In this document: one piece after another, positions 32,150 through 44,110 of the stretch | Numbering within the stretch: position 1 is the stretch's first letter | Layout: each line of letters opens with the position of its first letter | NCBI GenBank assembly: GCA_015680685.1 | Contig: MNCI01003028.1 | Location: forward strand, 253,163 to 317,162 | Source: Gnetum montanum | Taxonomy: Eukaryota > Streptophyta > Gnetopsida > Gnetales > Gnetaceae | DNA: 64,000 nt | Reading direction: 5' to 3' | Program-made: the position numbers and the translations under genes | Notes under the pieces: generated by a model | Seen by the model: only the letters and a program-made list of their open reading frames with translations | Told to the model about the DNA's origin: nothing | Database searches by the model: none

Positions 32150-33561
32150 TCCCTTGATTCTTCTCTTTGTTGATTTATTGCTTGTTAACGATACCTATCT
32201 TTCCATCCTTAAATAATAATTTATCTTGAATATGATAGCCCCTCTAGTGGCCTATCCTACTCAACAATGACTATTTGAGGTGCCTCAAAGCTTACTCAAA
32301 ATCAACAAAATTACCTATACCTTTTACATGATGTATGCTAAAATTCACCACATGGACCATGGACAATGCATCAGCTACCACATTGGTTTTCCCACTTTTT
32401 TTAAACATAAAATTAAATTCCTATAACTTTGCAACCCACTTCATGTGCTTTAGACTCAACTTCTTTTTAGATCTTATAAATTATAGTACTTTATGGTTCA
32501 TCATCAAAGTGAACTATTTGGGTAACAAATAATGCCTCTGATGCTTGATTACTTGAAGAATAACATACAAATCCTTCTTAAATATGCTATATTTTTACCT
32601 TGATACATTTAATTTTTTAGAAAGCAAACCAAGAGGCCTACCTTCTTTTGAAAGTACCTTACAAATGGCAAGTCTACTTGCATCCACATCCATCTTAAAA
32701 AGCTTTTGAAAATCTAGAATTGCAAGCACTGGTTCACTAGTAATCTTTGCTTTTAACAAGTCAAAGATTCCTTGGGTTTTATGATCCCACTTGAAATATC
32801 TATTTTTCTTCAAAAAATTAAAAATGGGCCAATAAATACCCCTAAAAGTTTTGACAAACCATCTATAAAAGCCTACTAAACCAAGGAGTGATCTTACCTT
32901 TACAACATTCTTAGGAGTTGACCAACTCCTAATAGCCTTTACCTTAGTAGCTTCCATCCAAAATTGATTTTTAGAAATCACATGTCCCAAATATGTGATT
33001 TTCTTGTTAAAGAAATGAATTTTATTTGTATTGATCACTAACTATGCCTTCTTTAACTTAAGGCATATCATCCTTAAGTGATCTAAGTACTCTTACTAAT
33101 TAGAGCTATACATCAAAATATTGTCAAAAAGGATAATACAATACTTACCAATCAAGTCCTTCAATACATCATGCATTAACCTCATGAATGTAGTAGGTGC
33201 ATTTGTGAGCCCAAATGTCATTACTAATCACTCAAATAGTCCATCTAGTATTTTGAAAGCTATCTTCCATTCATCACCAAGCCTAATTCTAATTTAATGG
33301 TAATAATTTTTTAAATCAATTTGGCTAAAAATATCCACATTCATAAGGACATCAAGTTTATCATTCATTCTTGAAATAGGAAACATGTACCTTTTGTTAT
33401 CCTATTCACTACCCTAAAATTAATGTACATCCTCCATTCATCATTATCCTTCTTTGGCACTAGCACTATTGGAACTGCATAAGGTGAAATGGATTCCCTC
33501 ATGAATTCATTTTCAAGAAAATCTCTACTTGTCTTTACAATTCAACCCTATGATTCGATGC
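32150..33561 (-). pseudogene. Chromovirus X2: RT, RNase H and start of integrase (CRM/Galadriel-like)
   Basis: From the right on the minus strand: FMRESISPYAVPIVLVPKK near 33450-33500, the RT start, then MYINFRVVN. Then [16 protein letters not shown]-like codons near 33190-33230 and a catalytic region near 33110 where the usual FDD reads FDN. Next comes the open stretch 32595-33038 with YLGHVISKNQF, LGLVGFYRWFVK and DASRLAICKVL. RNase H continues through KKLNVSR and ADALS to about 32340. A trace of the integrase N-terminus ends near 32150. Its 5' side is cut at 33561 by element C and resumes at 42695. Confidence 0.8.
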
Positions 33562-34403
33562 TAATGAATTGAATTTTATGTTGGCTCCAATGTTAGGTAC
33601 ACAACGTCACATATGCAATATCAAGGTCTGGATGCAACACCACATACACAACATTGGGGTATATACCCTAAGTCTATAAATACCACATGTGAGCTCTAGT
33701 TTTCACAATCATTTTTTGGTCATTTCTAGTCAAAGTAGTGAAGATTTTGCCATTTCTTTTCCTTAGAGTTAAAATATTTTCTATGTTCCTATAGAAAAAG
33801 TCTAAGTGTGTACGATTCTTTTTTCAAGCATTCATGTACTTGAGCATAGCAATGTGACAAGAATAAAATGAACTCTTTTGGCAATCCTTGCAACACTAAA
33901 AATAGCTTAATATTTTATCTATTGCATTTAATTTCATGCTTTTTATTTTAATGCATTTAAATTAAGCAATTTATTTCTAGCAATTAATGAACATGAGCAT
34001 AACCACTTCAAGTATTCATATAGTACTTGTTAACCTAGCAACTCTTAATGTTTGGTAGTCCAATAGTGCTATATGTGTTCAAGAAAGTGGGACGGTTACT
34101 TGTGTTAGGCTAGATAGGCAATAATGAATTAGATTTCAAATTACTCTACTCTTCATTCTTGTTTTAGGAAATCAAATCTATAAAATATAAAATAAAAAAA
34201 ATCATATACATCAATTACACTTAAACTATACCCTTAAGCCTCACAAGTGTACCTGGAAAGACAACAAATGTTCTCAATGCCCATTTCACTTCCTAGAAGA
34301 GCTAGTGCATTAGATAACTATAGGTCCATGGAATTTGACTTGGTTGTGTGTAATTCCTTAGTGATTTAGATGGTTGGGTGTAGGGGCACCTCATCACTCA
34401 TCA
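33562..34403 (+). repeat. Element C 5' LTR (842 bp)
   Basis: Starts TAATGAATTG (TGATGAATTG in the 3' copy) and ends CTCATCA. It has TATAAATA at 33675-33682 and only a degenerate AATATC upstream. The primer site follows after one base. Confidence 0.92.
33675..33682 (+). promoter_or_regulatory. TATA box, element C 5' LTR
   Basis: TATAAATA about 115 bases into the LTR, in the same relative place as in the other copies. The GATATC array is reduced to a single AATATC at about 33617. Confidence 0.5.
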
Positions 34404-34404
34404 T

Positions 34405-34422
34405 TGATGTCATTGTTGGGGA
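34405..34422 (+). other. Element C primer-binding site, heavily mutated
   Basis: TGATGTCATTGTTGGGGA differs from the tRNA-Asp-type site at six positions, all C-to-T or G-to-A transitions. It is identified by its position one base after the LTR end. Confidence 0.7.
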
Positions 34423-34564
34423 CATTTTTGTTCTTTCACCTACTATCTAGGACCTAGTGCAAAGTATTTAAATCATTGGAATGAACCTTAGAGTCATATC
34501 GTATTTTACCATTACTACAACAATTGTGAAAGTGCACTTGTGATTTTTATTTCACTAACTAAAA

Positions 34565-36870
34565 ATGTCTTCTTCTCACAAGAGCAATTCTCTACCCAAG
34601 GCTAATAGAGTTAATCTACCAAAGCCTCAATGGTATCAAATTATATATACTCATCCTAATGAGTATGTGTCGAACTTCACCTTCATCCTACACCAAGATG
34701 AACAACTTTGGTGGTGTGACATGGAGGGAAACATTGTGTTGTTGCCTGATCATGCTACTCCTACAATGCTCTATCAAATGCTTACACAATATGGTACCAT
34801 GGGGAGTATATTGTGGAAGATGCTGATGTCAGGGATTATCATCCCACTGAAGCACAATATCTATGGGATCAGCAACTAGAGTAGTGCTATGAAGATGTTG
34901 ATGTTAGGGATTATCATCCCACTGAAGCACAATATCTATGGGATCAACAACTAGAGTAGTGCTATGAATTTTTAAATGGAAAAGGGATTAATGATTCCAC
35001 ATTCTTGTTGTACCAACAAACTAGTGGGGAACCCTTCTCTAGGGATTTTTCATTCAATGAAACTCTTCTCTTTGACTTTGGAGATGAAGGACAAAACCAG
35101 AATCTATACTCCATAGTTCACAATCTTGATTTTGGTAATAAGGGATCTAATGACAAAGAAGGATCTAGCNNNNNNNNNNNNNNNNNNNNNNNNNNNNNNN
35201 NNNNNNNNNNNNNNNNNNNNNATGCAAACAAGAAGCATGATCATGATCATGGGCACGATCGCCAAAGAGGTGATAGTAGGTGTTGTGATGGTGCTAGTTC
35301 TTCTTCCTATTTCCTTTCATCATCATCTTCTTCTTCTAGCTCTAACTATGACTGTAGAAGGTGAGACTATGATAAAGGTGATCAAAATGAACAAAAAAAC
35401 CGAAAAGACCAAAATAACCAAAGGGACCATCGAGACAAACAAGATCAAGGACATAGATGTTTAAGAGAGGTACATCACCATGATTGAAGGGGTACTAGAG
35501 GGCATCATAGGCACCATGATCAAGGTCTCAATGAGCCTCTATTTGCTACCTAAAGCATGCTTAACATCATAGAGGCAATTAGAATTCCAACAAGGCATGT
35601 GAAAGATAGTCAGATCAAATAGTTAGACATGAACAAGATTCCTCAATTTTAAGGAGGATATAAGTTTGATCTACATAATCATCTTCAAGCTTTTCAAGAT
35701 GCATGTGCCTTACAAAACATAGAGAAAGAGTGGCAAAAATTGAAGTTGTTCCCCAAGATACTCATCAAGAAAGCATAAAACTAGTATTGGTCCTTAGAGC
35801 TGGAATCTATCAGATGATGGAGTACCATGCTTGAGTTGCTAAATGATAAGTATCAAACGTACTTTAGAGTGTCCAAGTTAAGGAAGCAAATCCAACCCTT
35901 GGATGTTGCCATTGGCTGATACTATGCCTTGATGCGCAAATGTTCTGACCATGGTTATTCTCAATTGGTTCAACTTCACCACATTGTTGATGGGCTTCAT
36001 AATGAAATAAGGAAAACCCTTGGTGTCTATGTCTAAGGGTGATTGGTAGAAATAAGTGCCCAATAGATACAAAGATTAATAGAGTAAGTAGATAAAGAGG
36101 AGGGTGAACTAAGAAAAAGAGAAAGTGCAGAAGAGTACAACCATGATCCTTCCATTCACAAGAAAGAGGTTTAATTCTACAGTTATGAGGATGAGTCTGT
36201 ATGTGATGTAGGGGTGAATAAAAAACCTTACCACTTAAAATATTTCAATTTGAACTTACAACTAAGGTTGATCAATTATGAGACTCAATGAATAATAGAT
36301 TCCAAGCTATTCTCAAAATTGATGAAGAGTCCAAAGAACAAAGTAGTGAGCATAAGCACAAGAGGCACAAGGAAGCTAAACATGCATATCATAAAGGTAA
36401 GGGCAAGATTTCTGCAATAGAAGAGGTTGTGGACAGTGAATCAAATGATGATCGTGGGTGTGACATTTGTTAATACAAACATCCTAAGGGATGTTTCCCC
36501 ATTATGTTACATCTGTAGGAGTCTGGGGTGTATGCCTTACATCCATGACTTACACAAAGAAAAACATCTAGAAGGTTACCTTATCCTCAAGGTAATCTCA
36601 GGTAGTTCCACCAGCAAAAATTGTATTATCCAAGTGGACTCCACCATAATCATATGAATAGTATCAATAGTGGTAGCAACCACAATCATGGGTGCTGGCA
36701 CAATCAGGTTAACAATACCTTGACAGATAGCTTGATCCATATGGTTACCATGTTTAGCAACCCATGTCTCCACGTGACTCTTCTAGTCACGTTTCTAATT
36801 TCCCGCCTCACTACCACCCTTCAAGTTATTATCGAGCTCCTTTTCCATATCAAATTCTTTTAGGCCTCCT
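34565..36870 (+). pseudogene. Element C gag and linker, decayed
   Basis: The ATG at 34565 begins MSSSHKSNS, the best start for gag in this superfamily. YTHPNEYVSNFTFILHQDEQ follows. The DYHPTEAQYLWDQQLE module is present twice because of a 75-base tandem duplication (34816-34890 and 34891-34965). Then come a gap of 52 N, a His/Asp/Ser-rich region, the capsid domain at about 35640-35880 with stops, a Glu/Lys-rich segment at 36288-36473 and the zinc knuckle GCDIC...HPKGCF. The codon after the knuckle's first Cys pair is a stop. The linker to 36870 is Pro/Gln-rich and broken. Confidence 0.78.
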
Positions 36871-37914
36871 TTAAATCAAAATCTTCCAAGGATCCATACC
36901 ATAATGCTTACGCACACTATGTCTAATTGGATCCATGTAGGAAACCTTCCTAGGAAATTATCCAATCTTGGAAGTTCTCTAATTTACTTGTAGATTTCTA
37001 GGAATGAATTGTGTAAGGCTCTTCTCAATTCAGGTTCCAATGTTAATATGATTTCTCATGAGATTTACACTACCTAGAACTTTCCTCCTCTTAAGAAGAG
37101 CAACATAAGATTAGAATTAGTAGACCAATCCATTAGTGTTTCATTGGGACTGGTAGAAGACATTATTACCATTATCTATGGGTGGTCTTATCTTGCTAAT
37201 TTCCTAGTAATCAAAGTGGAGAACTACAAAGGGGATTTCCCAATCATCATGGGAAGCGCATGGCTAAGCACCATCAATGCAAGAATGGGCATCAAAGATC
37301 TTTCCTTGAAGATATCTAAAGAAAATACATTTGAAAAGGTCAAGAAGAAGAGAGCTCCATGCATCGCGTATAGCAATAGCGAGTGCAATTATGTGTAGAA
37401 ACTATGGGCTATAAAGCAAGCATCTATCTCTGCATGCAAACAGTGTGCACCAGAAGTAGAAATTCAAAGGTTTCTGTACATAGCAACCACAAAAAAAGAG
37501 GACACTAGTGGCTAACCACTAATTCAAAAAGCAGCACACTTTGCATGGAACCAACTATGAGCCTAACATGTGCATATGTCATAGGCATGGATGAACTTGA
37601 GTAAGTTCATCACCAACTCTCTGATGATACAAATGATGATACTGATTAGGGAGAGTTGAATATTCCTAACGAATTTAAACAAGAGCCTCTTAAGCTGAAA
37701 ACATTACCAACTAGAATGGAATATGTACTTTTGAAAAATGGGAAACTAGTTATAATCAATGAAAAGCTTTCTCAAGAACAAAAAATTGTGCTATTGAAAG
37801 TAGTTGAAAGATGGTTAGTAGCTTTTGCATGATCATATCCTAAACTCACAAGGATTGATCCTAGGATATGCTAGTATCACATATACATTAACCTAGCCAT
37901 AAAGCCAAAATGAT
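36871..37914 (+). pseudogene. Element C aspartic protease and pre-RT segment
   Basis: The protease starts LLNSGSNVNMISHE near 37018, with the catalytic Asp changed to Asn, then runs through LVEDIITIIYGWSYLANF and FPIIMGSAWLSTI (open at 37144-37398). The pre-RT segment after 37400 resembles that of element E (EFKQEPLKLK-like, then WLVAFA). The lost Asp makes the protease inactive. Confidence 0.75.
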
Positions 37915-39165
37915 AGCCACAGAGGTAGTTGAAGCCCAAATTGAAGCAAATCATTAAGGAGGAAATTGAACAACTCATTAAGGCAGGGTTCATCTATTCC
38001 ATTGTGAATAGTGAGTGGGTTAGCCCACTTGTAATTATGCTAAAGAAAGGTGGCAAGTGGTGGGTCTACATCAATTTTAGACTACTAAATGTGACAACAT
38101 TCAAGGATCACTTTCTATTGTTATTTGTTGACCAAGTGCTCAACACAATATCTATGCATTACTACTACATTTTTCTAGATAGTTATAGTGGATATAACTA
38201 AATTCAAATTGCACCAGAAGACCAAGCAAAGACAATGTTCATAAGTCTATTGGGGACTTTTTCATATTGCAAGATGCTATTTGGTCTATGCAATGCTCCT
38301 GCCACATTCCAATGCCTGGTCCTAAGCATTTTTCAATAACAATTTAGTAGTGGTATGAAAGTATTCATGAATGACTTCTCCACCTATGGAGCTACATTTG
38401 AGCAAGCCCTGGACTTCTTTAAGCAAGTGTTGAAATGGTGTGTTGAAACCAACTTATGGCTTAATTGGAAAAAAAGTCACCTCATGGTGTAGGAGGGCAT
38501 TGTACTAGGGCACAAAATCTCACAAGTCGAAATTAAGGTAGACCTTGAGAAAATAAGGATCATCTAAGGAATAACCTACTAGCCAGAAATAGTTAAAGAT
38601 GTTTAGTCATTTCTTAAACATACTAGCTACTATCGATGATTCATAGAAAATTTCTCTAAGATCACAAAACTGTTGATGTAGCTAACAAAGAAAGATGCTT
38701 CCTTTATTTGGACAATAGAATGTGAAAAAGCATTCCATGAACTGAAAGAGAAGCTTGTAGACACTTCAATTCTACAAGCACCTAATTGGTCCAGAACATT
38801 TCATATTATGATGGATGCATCAAATTATGCCTTGGGAGCTATGTTGATGTAGTTAGATGACAAGAAACATCCATATTACATCCACTATTCCAGCTGAAGC
38901 ATTGTGGATGCACAACTGAACTACACCACTACAGAGAAAGAATTGATGGTGGTGGTGTTTTCTCTAGAGAAGTTTAGGCATTATGTGCTTGGATACAAGG
39001 TGTTTGTGCACATGGATCATAGTGCCATCTTCTTCCTAATGAACAAGCCAATGGTGAGCCCTTGTGTCATATGGTGGCTAGTGATCTTGCAGGAATTTGG
39101 TCTTACAATGGTAGATTGAAAGGGCACTGAGAATGTGGTCACTGATCACTTGTCTTAGTTGTAAT
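37915..39165 (+). pseudogene. Element C reverse transcriptase and RNase H
   Basis: One reading frame through the whole stretch, interrupted only by stops. RT: IKEEIEQLIKAGFIYSI, SEWVSPLVIMLKKGGK, FLDSYSGYN, LFGLCNAPATFQ and the catalytic region VFMNDFSTYG, where the first Asp of the YxDD-type motif is Asn. RNase H: MMDASNYALGAML near 38810, TEKELMVVVFSLEKFRHYVL at 38930-38990, VHMDHSAI, and a NVVTDHLS end. The sequence fits the non-chromoviral Athila/Tat branch. Many stops stand where relatives carry Gln, Arg or Trp. Confidence 0.85.
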
Positions 39166-39319
39166 GGGACAACAAAGAGGAAGAAAGCCCACTTTCTAAT
39201 ATGTTTTTTGATGAACTCCTCTTTGCTAGAGCAATAACTAAATAAATGCCCAATGAGCCAAAATGATATGATAACATTCTCATCCATCTTCTCACTCAAG
39301 AGATGCCACAAGGGTTAGA

Positions 39320-40510
39320 CCACCAGAAGAAACAATAGTTTCTTCACTAGGTAAAGCACTTCATGGAGATCAACAGACACCTCTACAAGGTGTGTGCTGA
39401 TGGCCTAGTTCATTGGTGTGTCCCTAATGTTGATCAACTACATGTTCTCCAAGATGCTCATGAAGGTCCTTGTGGAGGACACTATGTTGGGAGATGCATA
39501 ACCATTAAAATCTTGATGGTAGGGTACTATTGGCCAACACCCTTTAGGGATGTCCATCATTATGTATGCTCTTGTGAATGTTGCCAATGAGATGATGGAA
39601 TGACTACAAAAATGAAGGGACCTCAACAATGGATTTAACCACTGGAATCATTCAACATTTGGGGCATTGACTTCATGGTTCTCATCATGCCCATGTCAAA
39701 TGGAAAGGCATACATCATAGTCATTGTTGACTATTGTACAAAGTGGGCAAAAGTAGTAGCTATCATTAACTATACATCCTCTACTACTACTACTTAGTTT
39801 GTACAACAAAATTTTGTAAATAGGTTTGGTGTGCCACGTGTATTAATTTTTGACAATGAAACTCATTTTACCGGCACTACTTTTTTGAAACTCATGCAAT
39901 GCTTGGAGGTTGAACACAAACTCACAACACCTTACCATCCCTATGCTAATGGTCAAGTTGAGGTTACCAATAGGGAAATCACAAGGATACTAACAAGAAT
40001 TGTTAGCAAATATAGGAAATATTGGAGCACAAAACTCAACAATGTCCTTTGGGCTTACCACTCAACATGGAATCTTCCTATAGGCTATTCTCCCTATGAG
40101 CTTGTATATGGGAAATTACCAATACTTCCTATTTAGTCTACTCCATACACTTTCAATAGCTTGTGACCTTGACCTTGACTTGAGTCTATCCCAAAAAGAA
40201 TGACTGATGAATCTCAACCTGTTAGATGAAAATCAATTGGTAGCCTTATCATCTAACAAGGTGCTTATAACAAAAAGCGTCATGACCTAAAAATTTGAAA
40301 AGTCAAATTTCAACTAGAAGACAAGGTTCTCTACTAGAACCCCACACACATACACCAACAAACTAAGTTTCAAATGTTGTGGGAAGGACCTTACATCATT
40401 TATGAAACTTTTCCTTCAAGGGCCATGATGAACTATAAACTTTAGAGCCCAAACAAGAAACAACTAGTCAACATTCAACAAATTAAACCTTTCCATGAGC
40501 ATATGCCAAC
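39320..40510 (+). pseudogene. Element C integrase
   Basis: Same frame as RT. The zinc-binding region is at 39363-39590 (LHVLQDAHEGPCGGHYVGR, then CSCECCQ). The core holds IWGIDFM with the first catalytic Asp near 39660, FDNETHFTG with the second near 39850, and TPYHPYANGQVEVTNREI with the Glu near 39970, so the D, D and E positions are all kept. YSPYELVYGKLP follows at 40090. The C-terminal part to 40510 is frame-shifted. It would insert element DNA; stops before the core prevent a full product. Confidence 0.85.
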
Positions 40511-41902
40511 TAACACAACAAAAATCTCATCATAGGGACAACCATGTTCCATATTTCAGATCTCCTCCTTTCAACTTAGTCGTCGGGGAGATGGCCACCC
40601 ATGTTAACCATACAAGCGACTCAGTTTTTTAACTTTTTTGTTTTACACATTCTTTATTTTACATTTTTTTTATATTATTAATCTTTTTAAATTTTTTCTT
40701 TTACACCATCATTTGTAAATATGAGTATTTTACACTTTTTTTTATATTTTCTTTTATTTGGTGTGATTTTTTAACTTTTTATTAATAAGTGCTAGGTATA
40801 GTGTTAATGCATTACTTGATGGTGGTATGTATTATTTTAATTTGATTGTTGGTGTTTAGTTTCTAGCTTTGAATTTTGTTACAAATAAGGATGGATTCTA
40901 TTAAGTCATTTAACCACAAAATCCATAAGGGATTTCATGTGCTCATAATTAGGAACTCTATTCCACACTCTCTCTCCTCCATCTATGCTTTCCATGTCTC
41001 ACCTCACTATCAATTTCATGTTTTGGTTCGATGTCCTGGTTTGATGTGTTAGAATTCTTAGTTAGTTTCTTCCAGGTTTTTGGTACTTAACCTTTTATAA
41101 CCATTAATCATCCACAAAGCCTATGAACTCTTTGGTTTGAAGTTATGCAAGGGTAAAGAGGCCCATGCCTACTTTGGGGAGGAGCCACTTGCATATCTTT
41201 TGGTTGGGTTAGTTAATTTCTTTACCTTTAGACACTCCTACCATCAAATTCTTTTTCTTTACCCCATCAATGACATCCAATTATGCACATCATCACAACA
41301 GCTTTCAATAAACTTTCCTTTTTATTATTGTGAATTCTTATACCATCTTCAAATATTTCCTTAAGTTAAACTTTTTCAAACTCAATGGACTAGTTATCTA
41401 ATTTACCTTATTTGTTAGCCTTCCTACTAACACTACTAAAGAAACTAATCTACCACAATCACAACTTAGCCAAGTGTAACCACCGATGAGATAAGGCATT
41501 TAACCACTATGTCTTACACATTGCATACTAATTCATGATTCTGTTGTGATTGTAGTGAAAAGCTTGGACTAGAAGTGGGACCATCTTCACCAAGGATGTA
41601 GCAGTACCACATAATGAGGACCATTCATGCTTGTTGGATCTCTTTTCTCTCTCTCATTCTTCTACTACCAAGAGGTGTTGGATGTCAATGTTATCTTGGG
41701 TGTTCACTTCTCTTCTCATGAACACCCAATATTGTAAAAATTGTAATTTCGTATACTTGGACACTCAAAGTCTGTCTGTTTCATCTAAGTCAATTTATAA
41801 TGTTAGTTAATAATCCCATACCTACCCAATATATTATGTTGTAAAGAACTTGTTCCTCCTTTTCTACATTCAAGGACAAGTTTTCATTTATTCATGGAGG
41901 TA
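40511..41902 (+). other. Element C 3' noncoding region
   Basis: Starts with TTAGTCGTCGGGGAGATGG (40576 on), the counterpart of the internal polypurine-like site of A, then a T-rich tract at about 40625-40790. The conserved block lies at 41117-41190 (GCCTATGAACTCTTTG to CTTTGGGGAGGAGCCACT). A CT-rich run lies at 41643-41666, and the 3' polypurine tract TTCATGGAGGTA ends at 41902 beside the LTR. No coding frame is convincing. Confidence 0.65.
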
Positions 41903-42694
41903 TGATGAATTGCATTTTATGTTGGCTTTGACATCGAGTACATAACATCGGGGTCTTCTTGTAATGCACCTAGGCTCCAGTTTTTATAATCAATTTTTGG
42001 TCATTTCTAGTCAAAGTAGTGAATCTTTTGCCATTCTTTTCCTCAGAGTTAGAATATTTTCTGAGTGGCCATAGAAGAAATCTAAGTGTGCACAATTCTT
42101 TGTTTGAGCACTAATGTACCTAAGCGTAGTAGTGTGATAGGAATAAAATGAACTCTTTTGGCAATCCTTACAACACTAAAAATAGCTCAATATTTTCTTT
42201 ATTGCATTTATTTTCATGCTCTTTATTTTAATGCATTTAAATTAAGCAATTTATTTCTAGCAGTTAATAAACACAAGCATGACCACTTCAAGCATTCATA
42301 TAGTACTTGGTAACTTAGCAATGCTTAACGTTTGGTAGCCCAGTAGTGCTATATGTGTTTAGGATGTGTTCAGGAAAGTGGAATAGTTACTTGTGTTAGG
42401 CTAGATAGGCAATAACAAATTAGATTTTAGATTACTCTACTCTTCATTCTTGTGGTAGGCAATCAAATCTATAAAATATAAAATAAGAAAAATAATATAC
42501 ATCAATTACACTTAAACCATACCCTTGAGCCTCACAAGTGTAGCTGGGAAGACAACGAATGTTCTCAATGCCCATTTCACTTCCTAGAAGAGCTAGCGCA
42601 TTAGATAACTATAGGTCCACGGAATTCAACCAGATCACGTGTAACACCTTGGTGATTCATATGGTTGGGTCTAGGGGTACCTCACCGCTCATCA
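41903..42694 (+). repeat. Element C 3' LTR (792 bp), TATA region deleted
   Basis: Starts TGATGAATTG and ends CTCATCA, followed by GATGC. Compared with the 5' LTR it lacks about 50 bases including TATAAATA; the flanking sequence on both sides is conserved. Confidence 0.92.
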
Positions 42695-43440
42695 GATGCC
42701 ATCTCATATGCTCTCTCATTTAGAATGGCAGCACCAAGGACAAAATCAATATGATGCTATACATTGCTCATTGGTGGCAATCAATCCTATTCCATCTTGA
42801 ATACATTGAAACATTTTTTCATTAGGCCTATCACACTTGTAGGAATTCAATTTGCACATCATCATGGTTAGTAGCAACTATTGTGACAACAACAAAATAT
42901 TCCTTGATATGTTCCCTCTCTCCTAGTAGGATTAAGGAAGAATTAAGTAAGCTTTGCTGCCTCATATGTTTAATTCTCATGGGAATCAACTCATGAATTC
43001 CATAAAATCTAGCTACACTCCATACATTTCTTGTTCCATCAAACTAAGCACCATTGTTAAAATTCCAAAGTCTATCATAAATTACATCAACACAATCAAT
43101 TAAAAGAACGTCATAATTTACAACATCATGAAAACCTTCAATTTTAAATTTCAAAATATATTATTCCCTAATCTCTTGGAAAAATATCAAGATAACCAAT
43201 ACACCTTGTAGGGTCTAGGATGAGGAGTAGTTACAAAACCCAATCCAGCAACTACACTTCAGGAAATAACATTTTCATTGATTTCCCCATCAATCAATAC
43301 ATGAATCCATTCACCACTAAGCAAACATCTATTCCCAATTCGAAATAACAATCTTTTAGCTAAGTGGTCTTTATTCACATTTTCTATGAATGCACAAGAA
43401 TTTAATTTAGAAACCTTATCAATCTTGGGAGTATTAGGAT
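42695..43440 (-). pseudogene. Chromovirus X2: aspartic protease and start of RT
   Basis: On the minus strand near 43190-43330: VLIDGEINENVISCS, then TPHPRPYKVYWLS, then VNYDVLLIDCVDVIYDRLW near 43090-43140. This is the plant chromovirus protease pattern (catalytic Asp, HPxPYxVxWL, D-V-x-x-x-D-x-x-x-x-L-G-R-P-W), with key residues changed. The frame leads toward the RT N-terminus up to 42695, where element C interrupts; it resumes at 33561 on the far side of C. Confidence 0.7.
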
Positions 43441-44110
43441 TACCTCTTTGAAGATCTTAGCTTGATGTCTACTCCACCTCCATGATTTGCACATCTTTAT
43501 CCTTGATTGTCTTGCGAAGTGAACATTCCCATTACTTGGATCTTAGATAAGCTACTGCCTTAACCTTTGTCTCCCTTACCTTGGTCCTTCTTGGCTTTAT
43601 CCTTCTCATCATCCTTCTCTATCTTCTTGTCATGGCTACCATTCCTATCTTCAAATTTACTTTTAGATCCCTTCTCCTTTCCCTTGAAATTTTACTTACC
43701 ACTATTTCCAAATCCACTTAATCTGTTTTCAATCTTGAGTGTCAAATCATAAGTCTCATCAAGAGTTTATGACTCATAAAAAGATAATTCTTCCTAATAT
43801 ACAATTTTGAGACCTTCTAAAAATATTGAAGCTTGTTCATACTCCTTCTAGTTTACCTTCTCTTTATGAAATAGATTACAAAATTCAATGTAGAATTGTG
43901 CCTTAGAAATTTCAACTTCATAATAGTCTCTTTTCTATGAAAAAACTATTCAAATTTTCTCCTTAGCTTGTATTTCATCAAATTCCAATGTTTGAAGGAT
44001 TGACTATTTTATCTTTCTATTAGCAAATTTAGACCATTTAATGGAACAAGCTTTATGACTGAAAAGGGATTTTATTTGTCATCCATTTTATGTTGATTTA
44101 AGAAAGAGAG
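43441..44110 (-). pseudogene. Chromovirus X2: gag C-terminal part
   Basis: On the minus strand, HWNLMKYKLRRKFE near 43965-44010 and the helices after it match the second half of a chromoviral capsid. LDETYDLTLKIENRLSGF near 43740-43790 follows, then a strongly Lys/Asp/Glu-rich segment with KDDEKDKAKKDQGKGDKG near 43575-43630. A possible zinc-knuckle remnant lies near 43500. Two frames are used, with several stops. Order and strand agree with the protease just downstream. Confidence 0.6.

Larger units (their letters stand above)
33562..42694 (+). mobile_element. Element C: full-length, decayed gag-pol LTR retrotransposon
   Basis: Both LTRs are present with the perfect duplication GATGC (33557-33561 and 42695-42699). 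Order: LTR, degenerate tRNA-Asp-type primer site, gag, linker, AP, RT, RNase H, integrase, T-rich tract, conserved 3' block, polypurine tract, LTR. It is the only copy here of the A-F superfamily with all pol domains, and shows what A and F lack. It is inserted in the RT N-terminal coding region of the minus-strand chromovirus X2. A 52-base gap lies in gag. Confidence 0.92.
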
